From CBDUMN01 sp965368335 (GTDB lineage Bacteria > Pseudomonadota > Alphaproteobacteria > Rhodospirillales > JAPHRK01), in assembly GCA_965368335.1 (NCBI GenBank), contig CBDUMN010000014.1:1-53851 (forward strand): a stretch of 53,851 bases of DNA, read 5' to 3'. Numbering within the stretch: position 1 is the first letter of the stretch; every line of letters begins with the position of its first letter. This document shows positions 50,405 to 53,851 of this stretch, one piece after another. Under the pieces are notes generated by a model. It did no database searches. It saw only the letters and a list, made by a program, of their open reading frames with translations, and was not told the DNA's origin. The translations under genes and the position numbers were made by a program.

Positions 50405-51226
50405 ATGAGTTACTTTGCGGGAATTGATATTGGATCGGCGACAACCAAGGTGGCCGTGATCGATGATGAGCAGATCCTCGGCTACAAGGTTGCGCCCACC
50501 GGTGTGCATTGTGAGGAAACGGCGCAGCAGATTTTGGGGGATTTGCTCAAGCAACTGGAGTTGCCTGAAGATGCCGTGGAACGGGTAACCTCCACCGGCT
50601 ACGGGCGTCGTCTCGTCAAATTCGCCAGTTCGAATATCAGCGAAATCAGCGCCAACGTTAAAGGGGCGACTTGGTACGGCGCTCAGGCGGGCGTGACGGT
50701 TCGCACCATTATCAATATCGGTGGACAGGACAGCAAAGTCATTGCGCTGGACGATAGCGGCGTTACCAAAAATTTCGCGATGAACGACAAGTGTGCGGCC
50801 GGGACGGGGCGTTTTCTTGAAACGCTTTGTCGGATTATGGAAATCAATGTGACCGAAATGGGCGAGGTATCACTTGAATCCAAAGTCCCCATCCGCATCA
50901 ACTCGACTTGCGCCGTTTTTGCGGAATCCGAAATTATTTCCTTGCTGGCCCGTCGTAAGGAAAAAGCCGACATTATTGCTGGGGCGCATTACTCAATCGC
51001 CAATAGAGTGGCCAGGATGGTCAAGCGTATCGGGCTGCAGGAAACGGTGTTTTTTGATGGCGGTCCGGCGCTCAATTGCGGCCTAAAAAAGGCCTTGGAG
51101 GATGAACTGGTGACGGATCTCTATGTCCCACCTAGCGTTCCTCAGGTCACCACGGCTGTCGGCGCGGCGCTGATTGCCCGCGAAGAAAGCTTGAACGGTG
51201 AGATTGTCGAGGCTGAAACGGCATGA
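50405..51226 (+). CDS. BadF/HgdC-type ATPase activator (DCCP reductase-like)
   Basis: The 273-residue ASKHA ATPase begins YFAGIDIGSATTKVAVID. It carries the two Cys that hold the subunit-bridging [4Fe-4S] cluster, Cys130 in NDKCAAGTGRFLE and Cys169 in NSTCAVFAESEII. As a homodimer it hydrolyses ATP to inject a low-potential electron into the partner encoded just upstream (29 bp). The pair is self-contained, as in DCCP/DCCP-R and E. coli YjiM/YjiL. The stop overlaps the next start (ATGA). Confidence 0.93.
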   Translation: MSYFAGIDIGSATTKVAVIDDEQILGYKVAPTGVHCEETAQQILGDLLKQLELPEDAVERVTSTGYGRRLVKFASSNISEISANVKGATWYGAQAGVTVRTIINIGGQDSKVIALDDSGVTKNFAMNDKCAAGTGRFLETLCRIMEINVTEMGEVSLESKVPIRINSTCAVFAESEIISLLARRKEKADIIAGAHYSIANRVARMVKRIGLQETVFFDGGPALNCGLKKALEDELVTDLYVPPSVPQVTTAVGAALIAREESLNGEIVEAETA

Positions 51227-51957
51227 ATGAAGCGGCCAACCCAGACTTGTTGCTGCACCTCGATCTCTTAAAAGAGTTCGACAGTATTTATGTCGGGGTT
51301 CTGACGATGGGACTTTTCTATGGATTGACACTGTGCAGTTTTTCCTGCCTGCCGTTGATCGGCCCGTATGTTTTTGGAACACAGTCGGGCATTCGTCAGG
51401 GATTATCGGCCACGGTCGTTTTCGTATCCAGCAAAGTCATGACCTATGGCTTTCTTGGCGTGGCCTCCGGGGTGGTGGGAGCAGTTTTGCTGGAGATGGT
51501 TGATCCTAGCATTGTTTTGGCCGGCAGTGGCGCTGTGATTGTTGCCGTGGGTGTTCTGGCTTGGCGTCGTCGCGGAGCAGCCTGTTCAACACCAAGCGGA
51601 ACCAATACATCAACCGGAGAGGTTTCCCGCTGGCGGACCTACCGGCACATGGCCAGTGTTGGGGCGGCGACAAGCCTGATGCCCTGTTTGCCCCTATCGG
51701 CTGTGTTGCTCTATGCGGCAACGACACAGTCGCCCGTTACTGGGGGAACGCTTGCTCTGCTTTTTGGTCTCGGAACGGCCGTATCACCGCTCTACTATCT
51801 TGGTGGGGGGGCTGCGGGGTGGTTCTCGAAAAAAATCCAGCGGATCATTCCTCAGCATCGCAATGTCTTAAGCAAGCTGAGTAGTGTCATCGTGATTCTG
51901 ATGGGAGCCAAGCTTCTTGTGATGAGCGGTATGGGGTTAACTGACTACCGGTGGTGA
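51223..51957 (+). CDS. CcdA/DsbD-like membrane thiol-electron carrier (DsbD_2 type)
   Basis: The 244-residue membrane protein has about six helices in two internally related halves. One Cys-Leu-Pro motif is in each half: Cys42 in LCSFSCLPLIGPY and Cys155 in TSLMPCLPLSAVL. In CcdA/DsbD such a pair passes reducing equivalents across the membrane by thiol exchange. A loop Cys121 and a further Cys38 are present. The DsbD_2/SafE-like family also occurs in cytochrome oxidase and copper-handling gene sets. It overlaps the activator gene (ATGA) and ends the operon. Confidence 0.85.
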   Translation: MNEAANPDLLLHLDLLKEFDSIYVGVLTMGLFYGLTLCSFSCLPLIGPYVFGTQSGIRQGLSATVVFVSSKVMTYGFLGVASGVVGAVLLEMVDPSIVLAGSGAVIVAVGVLAWRRRGAACSTPSGTNTSTGEVSRWRTYRHMASVGAATSLMPCLPLSAVLLYAATTQSPVTGGTLALLFGLGTAVSPLYYLGGGAAGWFSKKIQRIIPQHRNVLSKLSSVIVILMGAKLLVMSGMGLTDYRW

Positions 51958-51963
51958 TTGAGG

Positions 51964-52011
51964 TGTGTGAAATAACACGATAAGAAAATAAATAGTGTGT
52001 GATAATACGCA
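51964..52011 (+). promoter_or_regulatory. Two tandem TGTGT-N6-ACRCR dyads, module 2 control region
   Basis: TGTGT-N6-ACACG is at 51964-51979 and TGTGT-N6-ACGCA is at 51996-52011, 32 bp apart. This repeats the arrangement before module 1. The distance to the following TTGTCG element is also conserved (about 80 bp from the second dyad centre). The rest of the 187-bp gap is AT-rich, without a gene. Confidence 0.65.
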
Positions 52012-52082
52012 GATTATAAATGTTGTAGTTATTAAAAATAAATATCCAATAAAAATAATATTTAAAATTTACATTCATATTT

Positions 52083-52111
52083 TTGTCGTTTATTGGTTCG
52101 GTTGTTACTTG
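52083..52111 (+). promoter_or_regulatory. Conserved promoter-like pair, module 2
   Basis: TTGTCG and TACTTG are separated by 17 bp and sit 62 bp before the start codon, against 61 bp in module 1. The case for function rests on conservation, as the -10 is weak. Confidence 0.42.
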
Positions 52112-52144
52112 AGTGCGGGTGGTGAGAGGGGCGCGATAATTCTT

Positions 52145-52594
52145 ATGCCTTGGCCAAAACGGAAAAGGGCATTTCTACGATTAAAGAGGCGGGGTGGAAG
52201 TGCCTGCGCCTGGACCGTGCTTGTCGCTCTTACCGTTAATATCCTGCTGTCCGCCCAGCTCTCATATGTTTATGCCGGGTCTGTCGATGCTTTAGAGGCA
52301 AGTTCTTTTGAGCGAGATATTCTCGTTCTTTGCTCAATGAGCGGCGCGCCGTTCAGTGCTTCAGCAGATAAAATGGGTTTTCCCGATCAAGAAGAACGAC
52401 GCAATACGAGAACTTTTTGCGTCTTTTGTCTGCCCTTCAGTAGTCTTGTCGTGCCACGCGAGGCTCCTGCTGCAGTTCTTTCAGAGGGGATTGCGCAAGG
52501 AATGCGCTTAACATTTCCAACGAATGCGCAACGGAGTCCTATATCACTGGCTGTAAGTCCTTTAGGCTCTCGGGCTCCTCCTAAGTTTTCCTGA
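52145..52594 (+). CDS. DUF2946-like small exported protein, module 2
   Basis: The ATG at 52145 gives a 149-residue paralogue of the module 1 protein, with the same length, N-terminus (MPWPKRKRAFLRLKRRGG), hydrophobic segment, Cys63, CVFC pair (Cys92 and Cys95) and C-terminus (SRAPPKFS). An additional Cys21 lies before the hydrophobic segment. The variable part is between the conserved Cys positions (about residues 66-88). It precedes the OprC-like receptor. Its linkage to a copper receptor suggests copper binding or sensing in the periplasm, which is an inference. Confidence 0.75.
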   Translation: MPWPKRKRAFLRLKRRGGSACAWTVLVALTVNILLSAQLSYVYAGSVDALEASSFERDILVLCSMSGAPFSASADKMGFPDQEERRNTRTFCVFCLPFSSLVVPREAPAAVLSEGIAQGMRLTFPTNAQRSPISLAVSPLGSRAPPKFS

Positions 52595-52691
52595 TTTAAA
52601 ACGTATTTAGCCGATGAACACGTTGTTTGCGTGGGCAGTAGCGTATGCGCGGCTATTCAAATTCCAATTTTCTTTCTATTGGGGGGACTAA

Positions 52692-53851
52692 ATGTCTACC
52701 AACACGAGCGTCATCGGCGGAATTTCTTTCGCCACTAATCGAGAATGCGTTACGAAATTTGCGCTTGCCGCCGTTCTTACTGTTTCCGCTCCGATGCTGG
52801 CGCATGCGGAAGATGCATCAACGCAGACCCTCGATGAAATTGTTGTAACCGCACCGCAAATGACCCAGCCTCTCATCGTTGAGACGGACCCCTCAAATCC
52901 CCGGCAACCGGTGCCTGCAGCTGATGGTGGAGGGTACCTGAAAAGCATTCCCGGTTTCTCATTGATCCGCAAGGGTGGGATCAGCGGTGATCCGGTGTTT
53001 CGGGGGCAAGCCGGTTCTCGGCTTAATATTCTCCTTGACGGCACCCCACTGTTTGGCGGTTGTTCAGGACGTATGGATCCCCCGACCGCCTATGTTTTTC
53101 CCGACTCGTATGACAGCATCAAAGTACTTAAAGGCCCACAAAGCGTTGTCTACGGTGGTGGGACGAGCGGCGCTACGATTCTGATGGAGCGCAAGCCGGA
53201 ACAATTTGATGATTTAGGTGCTCGGGCTTCGGTCAGTGCCCTTTTCGGCAGCAATGCGCGCAATGATCAGATGCTTGATGCCGCAGCGGGGGTCAAGCTT
53301 GGTTATGTTCGGGGTACCGCGACCCATTCCCATAGTGATGACTACAGGGATGGTAACGATTCCAAAATCCACTCAAACTACGACCGGAAAAGCGGTTCTT
53401 TCGGCTTAGGTTGGACTCCTGACAGCCAAACGAATATCGAATTTAGCGTTGATGTGAGTGAGGCTGAGGCCGCTTATGCAGACCGGTCAATGGATGGTTC
53501 CAAGTTTGACCGCCGTGACTTCAAGCTTGAAGCGTCAAGAACTGCAATTTCGCCTCTGATTTCAAAGGTGGAAGCGCAAATCTATCACAACTACATCGAC
53601 CATGTGATGGACCGCTTCTCTTTGCGGGAATATACCGGGGGCATGATGGCCGCTCTTAGCAACCCCGAGCGCACCAATATGGGGGGCAAACTCAATGTTG
53701 AACTCACTCCCACCGATAAGCTTGGCGTGAAGGGCGGCATCGACTTCAATCGCGACCTTCGCACCAACCGCATTCTCTCTGCCGCCAACTATACCGCTGG
53801 CGTCAACTATGAAGATCTGGCCCGTGATAACGATATGGCCTTTAGCACCTA
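52692..53851 (+). CDS. oprC: TonB-dependent copper receptor, OprC/NosA type (partial, runs off window)
   Basis: The ATG at 52692, after GGGGGG, opens a frame that stays open to the window end (386 codons). The signal peptide ends LAHAEDA and the TonB box is TLDEIVVTA. The plug shows IPGFSLIRKGGISGDPVFRG, CSGRMDPPTAYVFPDSYD and VLKGPQSVVYGGG, the pattern of TonB copper receptors. The Cu-binding CxxxM is Cys124-Met128 and HxM is His304-Met306. Against the OprC residues I recall (Cys143, Met147, His323, Met325) all four are offset by the same 19. It should import copper across the outer membrane. The barrel C-terminus is missing. Confidence 0.92.
   Translation, partial: MSTNTSVIGGISFATNRECVTKFALAAVLTVSAPMLAHAEDASTQTLDEIVVTAPQMTQPLIVETDPSNPRQPVPAADGGGYLKSIPGFSLIRKGGISGDPVFRGQAGSRLNILLDGTPLFGGCSGRMDPPTAYVFPDSYDSIKVLKGPQSVVYGGGTSGATILMERKPEQFDDLGARASVSALFGSNARNDQMLDAAAGVKLGYVRGTATHSHSDDYRDGNDSKIHSNYDRKSGSFGLGWTPDSQTNIEFSVDVSEAEAAYADRSMDGSKFDRRDFKLEASRTAISPLISKVEAQIYHNYIDHVMDRFSLREYTGGMMAALSNPERTNMGGKLNVELTPTDKLGVKGGIDFNRDLRTNRILSAANYTAGVNYEDLARDNDMAFST

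Larger units (their letters stand above)
51964..52853 (+). repeat. Diverged duplicated block, copy 2
   Basis: Copy of 44093-44980: tandem dyads, promoter-like pair, DUF2946-like gene, intergenic stretch, and the receptor signal peptide with TonB box. The start-to-start spacing of the two genes (547 bp) is identical to copy 1. Confidence 0.85.

Noticed and set aside
1..53851. CRISPR array
   Set aside because: No regularly spaced direct repeats of 20-40 bp were seen anywhere in the window.

Overview
The window looks like a chromosomal segment of an alphaproteobacterium, most likely a Rhodospirillales-type organism. The basis is an EipB/DUF1849 protein (an alphaproteobacterial family), an isc operon that starts with cysE-iscR and carries two cysteine desulfurases, an RNase E with an acidic insert in the S1 region, and the style of the tRNA-Met. 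Most of it is moderately GC-rich with densely packed genes. The first ~1.3 kb is clearly AT-richer and foreign in character. The genus cannot be named from the sequence alone.

Layout. (1) 1-3704: the end of an integrated element. It holds a VirD4/TraG-like C-terminal fragment, a small membrane peptide, an AT-rich membrane protein, a membrane-anchored DnaJ-domain protein and a P4-type tyrosine integrase, and abuts the 3' end of tRNA-Ser(GCU). The element extends left beyond the window. (2) 3773-33672: ordinary chromosome. It includes a PAS-GGDEF-EAL protein, EipB, a PDZ protein, a ferritin-like protein, a DsbA-family protein, an M48 protease, a gamma-glutamyltransferase, an aminotransferase, rne, amiC, PBP1A, prfB with its programmed frameshift, bcp, glnE, a large AsmA/YhdP-like protein, a DksA-like protein, tyrS and anmK. 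(3) 34438-43836: an iron-sulfur cluster operon, cysE-iscR-nifS/iscS-like-iscS-iscU-iscA-hscB-hscA-fdx-iscX-cytochrome c-mnmA. It is preceded by a promoter overlapping a sequence that closely matches the IscR type 1 operator. (4) tRNA-Met(CAU) with its own promoter and terminator. (5) 44093-53851: two paralogous metal-uptake modules.

The last region is the most unusual. Each module starts with two tandem TGTGT-N6-ACRCR dyads (31-32 bp apart), the same spacing to a conserved promoter-like pair, a DUF2946-like small exported protein, and a TonB-dependent receptor. The receptors share an almost identical N-terminus but have different bodies. The second has the CxxxM and HxM signatures of the OprC/NosA copper receptor. 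In the first module the receptor is followed, across a strong terminator, by a compact set of five genes. These encode a Met/His-rich periplasmic DUF4198-like protein, a NapH/CcoG-like polyferredoxin membrane protein, a single-subunit double-cubane/2-hydroxyacyl-CoA dehydratase-like protein, its BadF/HgdC-type ATPase activator, and a CcdA/DsbD-like membrane thiol protein. I infer that this is an envelope-to-cytoplasm reductive pathway tied to metal (probably copper) acquisition, driven by ATP-dependent low-potential electron transfer. The substrate and the reaction are not known.
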